64,000 bases of DNA from NCBI GenBank assembly GCA_019915015.1, contig JAHBBC010000013.1:62001-126000 (forward strand). Direction: 5' to 3'. The stretch's first letter is position 1. Each line of letters begins with the position of its first letter. Source of the DNA: Auriscalpium vulgare. Taxonomy: Eukaryota > Basidiomycota > Agaricomycetes > Russulales > Auriscalpiaceae. Positions 26,431 to 38,249 of the stretch are shown one piece after another. The translations under genes and the position numbers were made by a program. The notes under the pieces were generated by a model. It ran no database searches. It worked only from the letters and a program-made list of their open reading frames with translations, and was not told the origin of the DNA.

Positions 26431-28376
26431 ATGCCTAGCTCGATGTTCCTCCGTTCCGACCTGGAGTCGGATCCAGGCGTTCTGGGGGACGTAGGTGCGC
26501 TGTTGATCGGGTCTGTGATCGCTGCTGCGTGAGTTCCTTTGTTTCGCCGAATAAGTCGCCTTCATCGCTCACATCGTTCGCTCGCCCAGGCTTACGGGCG
26601 TCACATGCTACCAAACCAGTTACTACTTTGACCGTTTCCCCAATGATCGCATCGACCTCAAGATATGGGTGTGTGGCAGTCGAGCTACTGGTAGTTTCAA
26701 TCTGCTGAGGCCCGCCTCCTCCTCGATCTAGGTGGCCCTCATTATGTATGCTAGCATCACCACGACTTCAAGTTTGTAACTGACGCTTTTCCGAAGGCTC
26801 TTCGACGTTATCTCAACAATGGGCTCGTCGGCCATCACGTACGATCTCTTCGTCAAGCACTATGGGGACATGCACTACAATGTCTGTACCTCTTGGCAAG
26901 TTTACTCGCGTACTCCGTGTCGGTGCAGATCTGACATCAAGCTCGTGGCGTATCGAACACAGGGCTTGGGGTGTACGTGTCCTACTCTTCTGTTATTCCA
27001 AGATACTCACGCCGCCATGATAGGCAGGAACTATAGCTACAGTAAGCAGCGCATCTTACATTCTAGAAGCAACGATGCTCACATTACTAGAGCTCAACAG
27101 TATTGCTCGTACAACTGTAAGCTCCCATTTTGCGGTCATCGTTCCATCTGACTGCGCACTTTCGTTAGGTTCTTTATTTCTAGAATATGGCAATGTACGA
27201 TTCTACGTCGTCGTGTGCTCGGGCCACTCATGCAAAGTCCTTCGCAGTGCGCCAAGTCATCTATTTTCATCGCAAGACCTTCAATAAAGTCCTTCGTGTG
27301 GTCATGGTGCGTTGCTTTGGACTCCTCGCTGCAGACGGCCAATGCAAAGCTTCTGCAGACATTCCTTGCTCTATACCCTTGTGGGGTAGCCTTTGGTATG
27401 TTGAGCATGTCCGTTCATTAAGTCCCGACTAGTAATATGCGTTACAGTTCAAGTCGTATATCAGAAGTAAGCCATCCGGGAGAAAACGCGTGCGTGAGCT
27501 CAATGATATTTGAAGTGTTTCTGCTAGTATAAGGCGCCAGCCCGCCGCGAGTAAAATTGTAAGCACCGGTCTTTGATCCCTTTGCTGAACTCACTCCTAA
27601 AAATTTAGAATTGGAAGCCGCTTGATTATAGTTATGTCCTGACGTCGACAGCGCTCGACATGCTCATCACCGCGGCGTTGATACACATACTATGGCAGCA
27701 GCCAAATGAATTCCCTCATATGTGCGTCTTCTGCACTTTGCGATTGCTCATATACAAATGCAACTCCTTATTTATCCAGAAAGAACCCCTTCGCGCGACT
27801 TACACAGTTCTTCATAACTCGCGGGGTGATCATGGGGTGAGGCCTAGGCTCCCAGACCGTGCTGTCCTCCGAGTCGCATCTGAACCCTAGGTGCAGGATG
27901 TATCAAATAATCGTCATCATTCTGGTAGGAGGCCCACCCTCTCGTCCGTCCAAACCACGCTCACCGCTCGCAGCCCTTTCCACCACCAGACAAGACCTAC
28001 GCAGTGGTGCCCGTTTTGTTCTGTGTGAGCAAAGGTGCGGCGCGCTGCTCGCTAGCGCTTCGTCTGCAGCTGACAGGCTTGATTTACAGTCTTCGCAAAC
28101 TCGGCACTCATAACGTACGGTCGCTCTCAACTATCCTCCTCATTGACTGAAATACCCATAGTTTGAATAATCGTCGGACAAACGAAGACGACACCACCCA
28201 GGGCATAAGCCGGACGTCAATTCAGATCACTTTGCCTACTATCCACCTTGACACAGACGGTGACCATTGCGAAATGAATGTACGTCCCCGCGTCGCGCCT
28301 TCTGAACAATCCCTGAAATTTCTCCTTCTCGTACCTTCCCTACGTACGCATAAAGGTGTTACGAGAACCCGAGTAG
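26431..28376 (+). CDS. DUF6534-like multi-TM membrane protein, copy B
   Basis: Same family as copy A, on the opposite strand. The start MPSSMFLRSDLESDPGVLGD reads on to ALLIGSVIAAA. After a gtgagt intron comes LTGVTCYQTSYYFDRFPNDR and IDLKIW, then VALIMLFDVISTMGSSAITY and FVKHYGDMHYN. C-terminal exons give FNKVLRVVM, TFLALYPCGVAFGMLSM, then FANSALIT and LNNRRTNEDDTT, and QITLPTI. Introns sit at the same places as in copy A. A 2-base indel relative to A falls inside a predicted intron and so does not break the frame. The middle exon after WQVY is unresolved, as in A. The final exon is uncertain: VLREPE with a stop at 28376 is one choice, a stop at 28416 another. No TATA box like that of A, C and D is found upstream. 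Confidence 0.6.
26840..27510 (+). repeat. Inverted duplication, arm 2 (within copy B)
   Basis: Partner of the segment at 19780-20460 in the opposite orientation. The two arms enclose about 6.4 kb, including the whole G-alpha gene. The high identity stops abruptly just upstream of the exon encoding DLFVKHYGD and at about the GTGCGTGAGCTCA sequence downstream. Confidence 0.8.
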
Positions 28377-28864
28377 CGCTGTGACACTCCAGGTGCCCAC
28401 AAAGCGTCCGGAATAGACATGGAACGTGTACGTCCCGGAGGGTGCAAGGGCGCGCGAGGCCTGCTCGCTGTAACATAGACATGAGCGCATTTCGTTGGCA
28501 CAAGATATGGCCGAGAAGACGCAAGACACTGCCTAGTTTACTCGGACACGGCAGCGTCGTCGCATTAGTTAGCTTTGGAAGGTCCATCGTTACCGTAGGA
28601 AATCACTTTATTAGTATGTACACATACATAGGAGCCTGCCTAATAATTACCCTCTGGTGGCTTTTGGTTGGAGGTCGTGTATGGAGTTCAAACACAATAA
28701 CATACTGCCGTGGCTTTCCCATTCATACGAAGCATGATTTCGAAATTTGACTCCTCACCAGATAGAACCGAGCGGGCCAAGGAATGAACCAAACAAAAAA
28801 TCACGAAGCTATACACGGTAGGACGTCGATAATATAGCTTGGTGTCACCAATGGCACGTGGCCC
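28377..28864. other. Intergenic, convergent 3' ends
   Basis: Space between the end of copy B and the stop of the minus-strand P450. AT-rich stretches from 28740 suit 3' UTRs. No gene seen. Confidence 0.4.
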
Positions 28865-30877
28865 TCACAAGTCTACCGGCTTGCAAGAGACATGCAAGTG
28901 CTCGCCCGGAAAGTAAGGCACAAAGTGTTCTTTGAACGTGAAATCCGGCGAGCTGCAGAGGTAGTGTCAGAACATCGGCATCTTCGGCAAGTCACCTACA
29001 GCTCACCGTTTGGGATCTAAGGTCAGTTCAAAACGCCGGAAGACGTGAGCAAGCGCAAGGTAGAGCTCGCAGTAGGCCAAGCTACGCAAATGAACCACGC
29101 AAAGTCAACATGAGATCCCCCCGCAAGAGTGAGATACGTACTTGATCCCAAGGCAGCTCCGAGGGCCCTTGGAGAAGATAATGAGGGAGCGCTCGAGCGT
29201 CGGCGCGTCGTCACCGAGCCAGCGGTCAGGCAGGAACTCTTTCGCGCGTTCGAATACGGTGTCGCTGTGCTGCACAAAAGTTGAGGCTTGCGAAACCACC
29301 GCCTGTGCGGGCAGGACGGTCAGAGACACGGGCAGCGATGAAAGAGCGACGTAGACTCACTCCGCCAGGAACGGACATCCCGGCTATGACCGCACCCTCC
29401 GGAGGCACGACACGCGGGAAGGCCACGCCGCCAGGGAATAACCTGAGGCCCTCTTTCAGGACGGCCGTCTAGAGAAGCATTCAACCTCAAAAAACAAACG
29501 ACCCCATTGCCAACGCACCAGATACGGTAGCTTCTCCAAAGCCTCGTACCGTGGCGGTTCCTCGAGGTTCGGCCACGCAGCTCGGAGCTCCGCATGGAGC
29601 CTCTCCTGGGTACCCGGCGAGTTGATAATGTTGTAGACGGTCACTATGAGGGTGATGCCAACGGTGTCGGAGCCTGCATTAAGGAGCACCTGCGCCTCGT
29701 GGAAAAGGCTGAGCTTGGACGGTATGGAGCGGCCCTTGTTTGCTTCGGGATTGAGCAGCGCATGGTATATGATCTGGTGCGGCGCGTTGTCGAGCTCGCT
29801 GGGGTTGCGCACGATGTCGTCAATCTGCTTCCGCAGCGTCTACGCGGGTGCCTGCTCTCAGTGAACCAGCTCGATGACAGTGTGCAGAGGCACGCACGTC
29901 CTGGAGACACAGAAGGGCCATCATAGGCGACGAGCCGGTGGCGTGTATGAGCCAGCGCGGTGTATTGCGGATGCACCACACGAAGAAGCGGGACTGCTTG
30001 GCGAGGGTAACGATGGGCAGCACCTCCTCGACGCCGAACACGAGCTCCGCGTGGAAGTCGGGCGCTGAGGTGGCTTCGATGGGGCAGCCGTAGCAGAACG
30101 AGGTGATCACATCCATCGCGAAGCACTTGAATCCAAGGGTCATGTCGCTGAATTTGCCTGAGAAGTGGTGAGATACATCGCTAGCATAGGAGTCAGACGT
30201 GAGCACCTTCAGTATGTTGAAGTTTGAGAGCATCGCAGAGCACGTCAACCTGGTGACGCGCTGAGAAGTGATGCAGCAAGAGCGAAGACCACGTACGCGT
30301 GCTTGGATCACATCCTGCAACTTGACGATGGCCGATCTGGAGAAAATTGGGTTGAGGATTTCTTTGCGCTGTTTGGCCTGGTGGTACGGCATGCACAGCG
30401 AAGACAGGTCCATGTCAAACGCGCGGTAGAGGTGGTCGTCCTTGTCCCATTTGTTCTTCGCATTGTAGATGTCGTGGAACGCATCCGGGTTGGCGAAGTG
30501 GATCTGAGCAGCCGGTAAGCATATGGTGTGTGTATTGGCAGTGCAGCAGCGTACTTCTCTGGGTGTGAGACGAACAACGTCGCCTAAGCAAGGCAGAGTA
30601 CTTGTTAGCGTCGTGAGCAGTGGCCTAGTACATAATGGAGCGTCGGCGCACCGTATCGAGCATGCAATTGATACCGGATGTCAGACAGCGACGTGCCCTC
30701 CCACAGTTCCTTGTATGCAAGCCATAACTGCGTTGCTGCCGCCCATCGAGGGCCTGGGACGTGTGCGAGAGGGTGGAAGTAGAGGTTGTATACCACGCGC
30801 CAGACGCTCCACACGAGCACGGCCGCAGAGCCAAGGACAGCTGACTGGGCAAAGGAGGGCTGAGAGTCGAGTATCAT
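28865..30877 (-). CDS. Cytochrome P450 monooxygenase (P450-1)
   Basis: A membrane-anchored, haem-thiolate monooxygenase of the microsomal type; the substrate is unknown. The N-terminus (SAVLGSAAVLVWSVW) is a membrane anchor, followed by the hinge HPLAHVPGPRWAA. Further motifs are GDVVRLTPRE, HDIYNAKNKWDKD, the I-helix LLNAGSDTVGIT, the K-helix ExxR motif LKEGLRLFPGG, the meander (KEFLPDRWLG) and the haem loop FSKGPRSCLGIK with its Cys. The protein ends EHLHVSCKPVDL. Short introns interrupt it many times; total length is about 530 residues, the normal size. The I-helix has DTV where DTT is common. The start at 30877 is the Met just before the anchor. It lies 302 bp downstream of HMG-CoA reductase on the same strand, and is a paralogue of the P450 at 45.6 kb. 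The overall style resembles the trichodiene-oxygenase-like group; the exact CYP family cannot be fixed by eye. Confidence 0.93.
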
Positions 30878-31179
30878 GGCTCGGAGCAGCAAGTTGAACG
30901 TCAGCGGGTCAGTCGGGCATCGTGCCAATGGCCGCGAGCAAGTGACAGCGACAACGAGCGGGTGGCGCTCGTGCCAAGCACTTGAGCGCCTTGCCACTAT
31001 GTCCTTATGATATGCAGGTATTTTTGTTGTATTCATGTGCAAGGCAGCGTGCAAAATGAGGTATAGCAGTACTGTAGTGAGCTATAGTGGAAGCAAGAGC
31101 AAAAGTATATAAGTTTACAGCGCCGAGTGTATGCGAATCAAATCAGTCCACGTCCCCGTCCATCCCAGCGAGCGTCCCC
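30878..31179. promoter_or_regulatory. HMGR 3' end / P450-1 promoter
   Basis: This is the only space between the two same-strand genes. A TATATA-type sequence at about 31103-31113 (minus strand) lies some 230 bases upstream of the P450 ATG. Confidence 0.4.
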
Positions 31180-34100
31180 TCAGGGCTTCGCGTCTAAGCT
31201 GTACCCAGCGAGAGAGAGCGTTGACGACGTCGCCGTCAGCGGGCCAACCGTCGCGCGCGTCACGCTCTTCGGGTCCGGCGTGCCCGGCGCCCACAATATG
31301 CCATTCGGCGGGGTGTCGGGGCCCGGGGTGATCGGGCGCGACGCGGACGGTGTGTTCAGCTGCGAGCGGTTGTGCACCAGGTGCGCGCGCACAAGGTGGC
31401 CCGCGGCGAGCGCGCTGAGGAGAGAGAGCTCGCCCGCCATGACGGCGGCCGCGATGATGCGCGCGAGCCGCTGCGCGTTCTGCCCGGGATGCGTTGGGTG
31501 CGCGCCCTTGATGCCCAGCATCTCGAGCACGGCCTGCTGCGGCCCAAGCACGGTGCCGCCGCCGACGGTGCCGACCTCGATACAGGGCATGGTGATCGTC
31601 ACGAGGAGGTCCTCGCCCTTGTTCGTTCTGCGGGTCCAGGTACGTAAGTTAATGAAAAGAGTGGAGGGCGAGGGAGGAAGCGACGTACGGCTCCATCAAG
31701 GTCATGCAGTTCGACGACTCAACATTCTGTGCTGGGTCCTGGCCAGTCGCGAGGAAGACCGCAGTGAGAATGTTCGCTGCGTGTGCATTGAATCCGCCGA
31801 TAGAGCCCGCCATGGCGCTGCCGACCAGGTTCTTCTTAGTGTTAAGGTTGCACAGCGCGTCGACGGTCGTCTTCAGCACCGACTTCACGATCTTGCCCGG
31901 GATGACGGCCTCGGCGACGACGCTCTTGCCGCGGCCCTCGATCCAGTTGATCGCGGCAGGCTTCTTGTCCGTGCAGTAGTTGCCCGAGAGCGCGAGCACG
32001 ATCATCTCGGGGAAGTACTTGCTCATCGTCTCCAGCGCCTTCTCTGTGCCCTTCGAGATCATGTTCATGCCCATCGCGTCACCGGTAGTCGTCGCAAAGC
32101 GGACGAACAGCGTCCGCCCGGCCATGCCTGTCTTCAGCTTCTGCAGCTTCGCGAACCGTGACGTCGACTCGAACGCCTCGCGCAGCGTGGCGCTGCCCTC
32201 GGGAGAGTCGATCCATGCCTTGGCCTCGGCGGCCATTGTGATGGAGGGGAAGTCGATGGCGGGGCCGCGGGTCATGCCGTCGTAGGTGACGACGGTGGTC
32301 ACACCGCCGCCAGCATTGAGCGCCTTGCAGCCGCGGGAGGTGGAGGCAACGAGGGTGCCCTCGGCGGTGGCCATGGGGATGGGGAACAGCTCGCCGTCGA
32401 CGTTGAGGGGGCCGGCGATACCGAGCGGCAGAGGCATGAAGCCGACGACGTTCTCACAACACGCACCCATGACGCGCGAATAGTCGTAGTGGTACATAGG
32501 CACGTCCGATTTCTCCAGCGACTTGCTATTCGATGCGCGTGCTGAAAAGCCAGCCGGTCAGATACTCCGCCAAATAAAGCACCTGGGATACTCACAGATC
32601 AAAGCCCTGCGAATCAACACCGCACGCTCCAAATCGCCGAGCACCTTCTCCAACGAGTACGCAGCAATCTTGCCCGCCTGCGCGAGGAGAATAACCTCCT
32701 CGTCGTTCAGCAGCGAAAGCGATACGGAGACAGGACGGGGGCCGTTCTCGAAAATGTCGATGCACTCCTCGAGGGAGCGGATGCCGGTCGCGCCTTCCTT
32801 GCCCTCGTCATCGTCTGGCGAATCCGACTCGTCGCTTGTCGTGAACTTCTGGGCCTTCAGCCGGATGTCGACCGAATCAAGCATCGAGGAAATGCCGTTC
32901 ACCGAGCGATTCTTTGGGAGTTTGATAGCCATGGGCTTTACGAGCGGCGCCGCGGAGCGCGTGATGCCGCTCTCCACCCGCGATCCCGTGGGGAACGCGG
33001 AGACCGTAGTGGACGTAGGAGCCGACTCATTCTTGCTCGAGGAAGTGAAGCGGACGTTCTGCGCGGGGTTCATGGTGCGCGTCGAGCCGGTGCCGGTGGA
33101 GATGCCCTTGAGGAGGTACCCGTTGAGTGCGACGCTGACACCGAGCAGGAGCACGATCCACTTGGACAAGATCGGGTCGCCGACGAGGCGCGTCCACGAG
33201 GACATGAAGTTGTCGAGCATGTCGTCGTTCTCCCCGGCGGAGCCCCGGTGCGCGTCCTTGTGTGGCGCGACGAATGGCGTGGGTACCATGCGCACGTACG
33301 TCTGCGGATACACCTTGACGAGGAGCTCCTTCGACGAGTTGCTCTGTGCGAGACTCGCGAGCACGTGGGCGATGGCCGGGCTCGTGATGTCAACCTTGCG
33401 GATGCCGGGCGAGACGTCGGTCGAGAACAGCGACGCTTGCTCCTGGTGACGTGCCAGAGCACTCGCGGGTGTCAAGGTGGTGATCAAGTTCAAGAGATGC
33501 AGAGACAGGAATGATACGATCTGAGCAGGGGGGAAAACAATAGTTAGATCCATTTCCGTCAGCGCTTTGAGACATCACGCACCAGAAGGAGTTTCAGACG
33601 CGCAACGGGGTTCTCCTCCTTGCTGTCCTTCTCCTTGCTGCCGGTCTGTGTCCTGAGCAGGGAACCCTTTACGCCGAGGACAGCAGCCGAGGCGCGCTGG
33701 CTGAAAGTCAGCACTGGCATCTGGATTTGGCCGTTCACAATGGAGGGAGGCTTGACATCTGACTGCGACGCCCTGCGGGAGCGTGACATGGTCCGGAATA
33801 GCTTGATGCGACGAACCTGTGGAACAATAGCAGAGCAGTAAGTTCACTATACAACAAAGGAGAGACAGGCAGCAGACTGTGCGGACCCCGACGAGTGCGA
33901 ACGCGTGATAATGGCCAACATGACGCTGGCTTATGTAATAAAAGCGCTGTGCTCACCTCGATCATCACGCTCAGCACGGCGATGTAGAAGGTCGACGTTG
34001 CCACGCAGTCGACCGTCAGCAGCAGCGCAGCGAGCGCGCAGAACTCCTTGAGGCCGCCGACCTTGCTGTACGCGCCAATGAGCAGCACCGCAATTTCGAG

Positions 34101-35313
34101 TGCGTAGTCCCGGATGATGACGTTTCCAACCTTGTCCAGCGCTTCAAGGATGAGCTCCGGCGCCGGTTTCATCTGGCCCCGGAAACGGCCCTCCGAGACT
34201 GCAGGTTGCACGAGATGCGGGTGAGAGAACACGGCGCGCGCGAGCCGGAGGGGCTTCTCGAAACCAACTGTGCAGACCAGGAAAGGCAGGGCCTCAATGA
34301 GGCTAACGGGCTCCAAAGGAATGCGGAGATAGCCTGCGATGGGAAGGGCCAGCATGAACGCGAGGACAGAGGACGAGAGGATGGCGGTGGTCAACCAGAA
34401 GTTGGACCCCAGGCTGCGCGAGGACAAGAAAAGGCGAATGAATGTTGTGTGCATGAGGACATAGCCCGCGAGGACGAGGAGGATGTCCAGGGAGTCTGCT
34501 TTCTGGAAGATGAAGATAGTTTAGCTGCGTGATCCGTGGAACACCGGGGATACACACACCTTGGTCAGTTCCCATAGTCGGACCACGAGATTCCGCGCGA
34601 CGTAGGCTACCCAGCGGCCACTCCGCATGGCGGCAACGGCCTCCGCCTCGCTGTTCTCGACGACATACTTGATGTTGCCAAACTCCTCCGAAGCAAAGGT
34701 GCCCTGCTTCTTCAGCGCGGAGATGAACTCCTCGCGGCTGCCCGGGGTGAAGGACAGGGTGAGGACCTCGGATTTTCCGGAGTCCGACGCGGTCGAAGTG
34801 AAGCAAGGCGTCTCCACGTCCTCTTCCGTGCCTGTGAGAGAGTAGCACAGATTCGGGTAGGTCAAACCCGAAGAGGTCGCGAAGCGCTGCGTGAGGAAGT
34901 GTGTGACGTTATCCAAGGAACTCTGAATGTGCGGCGCGAGACGCGACAGGCTCTCGGACGCCTACCAAGCACATCAGCGTCGACGAATTGGCGCATACAC
35001 GAGGCTCACGCACCTTCTTTGCTGTCTTGGAATCCAGCGACAGGACAATCTGCTCCAGCTCGAGCGCAGCAACGCCGTCCTCGACGTGCGCCTGCCTCCA
35101 CACGCTCTCCTTCACACCAATCCACTCGTTGTCGCGCAGCAGTGCATGTGTCGGTCGGAGAGGCGGTAGAGTGGCGGGGGCGAAGAAGGACGAGTGTTTG
35201 ATTTCGGAGAGGACGTGGAAGTACGCGAGGGTGGCGAGAACGAAGAAAAAAACGATGGCCTCTATGGGGGAGTTGGCGGCATGGGCAGAGATGGGACGGA
35301 TTAAAGCCCGCAT
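31180..35313 (-). CDS. HMG1: 3-hydroxy-3-methylglutaryl-CoA reductase
   Basis: ER-membrane enzyme that reduces HMG-CoA to mevalonate with NADPH, the committed step to sterols and terpenoids. The N-terminal region starts [20 protein letters not shown] with a first TM helix. A sterol-sensing-type multi-TM block follows ([55 protein letters not shown]). A charged linker then leads to the catalytic domain: [95 protein letters not shown] and the catalytic-His region [15 protein letters not shown]. Short introns divide it. All catalytic motifs are intact and the length (about 1,200 residues) is normal for fungi. The presence of the sterol-sensing region suggests sterol-controlled turnover. Confidence 0.97.
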
Positions 35314-37593
35314 GTTGGGCGAGCGGAGGATTTACGCGTCTTGGAGGGGTATGGTGCGGATTATAAGGTCAAAGTCGAGCCTGGCAACGCAATCAGCACT
35401 ACTGTTGGGGAGATGATCCCAGGTGCGGATTGTTGGGGATATGATGAGACAACACTTACCCGGGCTGCCTCGGTAGGATGTCTATGTGAAAGTCGCGGAA
35501 AGAAATAAAGCGACAGGCCTCGGACGAGTGAACGTCGGGCGGTGGGGGCGGGAGGAGGGCGGGAAGGGAGGGAGGGAGGGAAATGTTCCAAGCGCAGGCG
35601 GTGGGTCGATTGTATTTATTCCGTCGCTTGCAGCGCTCAGATCCATCGGGCGAGACCCCGGCCACCCCGTCGCCGGCGCTGTCTCCATTACTCGCGGGCG
35701 TTAGCGGTGTAATCTCTCTTACTCCCGTCCGCAGGCGACCTCGCTCGCCACCCGCCCAGGAGAACGTCGCTGCAACTGCCGCTCTCGTCGGTGCACCCTT
35801 GCTAGACCTTTCCCGCCGTCGTGCTATTGCATCTCGGGAACAGCCAAGAGGCCGCCAGTACTACCGTTTCATCACCGAAACAGACGCCAATTTCTACGTT
35901 CCGTACAACCCGCGCATTTCGTCTGCAGCTCGAGAGTCGCAACCAAGACCCATTGGCACCATCTTGGTCATCGCCAGGAGCCAACTGTCTGCCGGAGTTG
36001 CGCCATCAGATAACCGTCTTGAGAGCTTATACCCTCGCGTCCGAACTCCAGCAGCACATCGGCACGCTGTCAGTCTTAGCTTCGAGGCGTACCTTCTTGC
36101 AGCAAGATACATCGCTCGCTCCCCCGAATCGAGTCCGAAGGGGCAGTGCAATCAGTTACCCGAAGGTGCGTCCGACCGCTTACTTCAGTGCTCGCGCTCT
36201 GACTACCGTTCCGCGCGCAAATTACACTACGGAATCCTAGCGCGTTCTCGGAATACCGCCGATGGTCTCGCGAGTAGCCATCAAGCCGCGGCGCAGACTG
36301 TATGCCGCCCGCGCGCTGTTTAAGTTGCACAATTGGTTTTCAGAGGTTGTCCCGTTCCGCCCCCGACGCAACGCTGACGACCCGTCGCCATTCCACCTCG
36401 GTTCCTTCGCCCGTCCGCTCCACAAGCCTGCCCCATGTAGCTGCTACCCAGGGCCGCCCTCTGTTTGCACTTTCGAAGCTTTCGCTGAGCCTCGCCCCTC
36501 CAGGCTCCCGTCCTTCCTTGACATGATTGCTCCCACCACGATGCATTTTCTGATCATGTACATACCAACCCAGGAAGGGCCGACTCTGTCGGCTGCAAAA
36601 ACGCTTGGCTGTACAGATGCGGTAGGAGATCTACAGCATTTCGCTCGCTCGCGCGATTGAATTGCAGCCACACATGCGTCATTGTGCATGATACTTGCCG
36701 GAGGTGCACCACGTCCTGAGCGCACACCATAATAATAGCTCTCGACGTCCGGTCCTGTAAGTGCGCTGCTTGTTCAAGAGCAAATTTCTTTCATAGTGCC
36801 AGCAGAGACTAGGTACCAGGAGAAAGCTTGGGAATGACAGGACGCTTCTCTAGATTTTTTCACCTACTGCATGATCGTGTATATGAAGTACCCTGCCAGC
36901 AACACATCTTCCCGCGCACGCGCTCGCTTTGTGTTCTTATCTCAGTCGGATCGCTGTCGGTGCACAGCGTATGTAAGTGCGTACTGCTCGGAACCGCCAC
37001 TTATTAGCGTCTGCTTGCTGCATCCGTGAGGCGATCCGCTTTTCGCAAGACCCCATCGATCCGCTGCAGTCGAGCAGGATTTGCGAGTGAAGATTTCGTG
37101 CGGCTGTACTACGAGCGCGCCGGTGTACTGCCGGTGTCCTTCATCTCCCAAATAGACGCGTTGTTCTACTGAACAGCATGCGGGCAAGACGTCAAAGCCG
37201 CGACAGAAGCGGTACTTCCGAGACCGCCATTACTGTCCCGCAGCTTCCGGCGCGCCAGTCAATATTTGCGTTGCGTGTTCCAGGCGGCCCATGCCAGCCC
37301 ATGCCACACGTCAAACAGACAACGGCGCTGACTCTCAGCCTGAACCGGGTCGTACACAGGGCCCCCGCACAACCCCTCACGTACATACATCTCGCGGCGT
37401 ACGCGGGCAATCTATTCGGCACACAGGCGACATGTGTGGCGCAAGCGAGAGTTCGGGACACAGTTCGGGACGAGTGCATGATGTTACGACGTGCATGTCA
37501 TTGTCATGGTGCATATCATATACGACGTATGAATCGGGCTTGGATACATGTGGAGAGCAGACGACAGAACAAAAATGCAATCCCGCGCAGGAT
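35314..37593. other. 2.3-kb intergenic region upstream of HMG-CoA reductase
   Basis: The promoter of HMG-CoA reductase lies at the left end. A GGGA-type run (35558-35581) is CT-rich on the coding strand of that gene. A 246-codon plus-strand frame (35583-36323) has no domain, no intron structure and Arg/Ser-biased composition, so I treat it as chance. Nothing else is supported up to the eL42 gene. Confidence 0.45.
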
Positions 37594-38249
37594 TTACTGG
37601 GGGACGTGTGAGCGTGGATGTGGAGTAAGTGTGAGAAGAGAGGGCACGTACGAAGGTGAGCGCGGCGCCCTTCGTCTTTTTCTCACCACCGAGCTCAAAG
37701 CTGCCGAACAAGCGTCGGTGTTAGCAGGGCGCAATCTGTCAGTGTGATGGGACGCACTGTTTGCAACGCTTCAGGGAGAGCTGCATCTTGTACTTGCAGG
37801 ATGTGCACTCCAACCGCAATACAACCTTCTTAGTCGTCTTGGCCTGTATGACCGGAGATCAGTGCGTGTCCGGGGAGACGAGGCGTAAGGCGCACCTTCT
37901 TGTGGAAGACAGGCTTGGTCTGACCACCGTAACCCGACTGCTTGCGGTCGTAACGCCGCTTGCCCTGCGCATAAAGGGAAGCCTTGCCCGTCTTGTACTG
38001 TGTCACTTTGTGCGGGCTGCAAGCACACAATCAGTCAGTATGACCGTCTGCGGTGCAGCAACCGCGACGTACGTGTGCTTCTTGCACGCCTTCCCAGCGC
38101 AGTCTACCCGTAACTCGTCAATACACAGAACACATCTGGACACATCAAGGCAGCTCACATGTCCGGCGAGTCCTGCAAACGCAACCAAGGGTCAGCACTG
38201 CTCCCTCCTTCGACGCGAAACAGCGCACTCACTTGGGTACGTTAACCAT
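37594..38249 (-). CDS. RPL44: 60S ribosomal protein eL42 (L44/L36a)
   Basis: A zinc-binding protein of the large cytosolic ribosomal subunit, near the E site. Spliced exons give about 105 residues: [101 protein letters not shown] and AALTF. The Cys pairs of the zinc site (YC..GKAC and ECTSC) are present. The start exon ends at a gtgagt donor six codons in. The last coding codon (Phe) is followed directly by a gtacgt donor, and after a 55-nt intron the stop TAA opens the final exon. Intron-dense structure is usual for basidiomycete ribosomal-protein genes. The identification is very secure. Confidence 0.96.

Noticed and set aside
19780..27510. Inverted DUF6534 arms considered as terminal inverted repeats of a transposon carrying G-alpha
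   Set aside because: The arms are internal parts of two homologous genes, with no target-site duplication or transposase; gene duplication plus conversion explains them better.
35583..36323. Plus-strand open frame of 246 codons upstream of HMG-CoA reductase
   Set aside because: Arg/Ser-biased composition, no domain, no splice pattern, and it lies over the CT/GA-rich promoter area; probably a chance frame.
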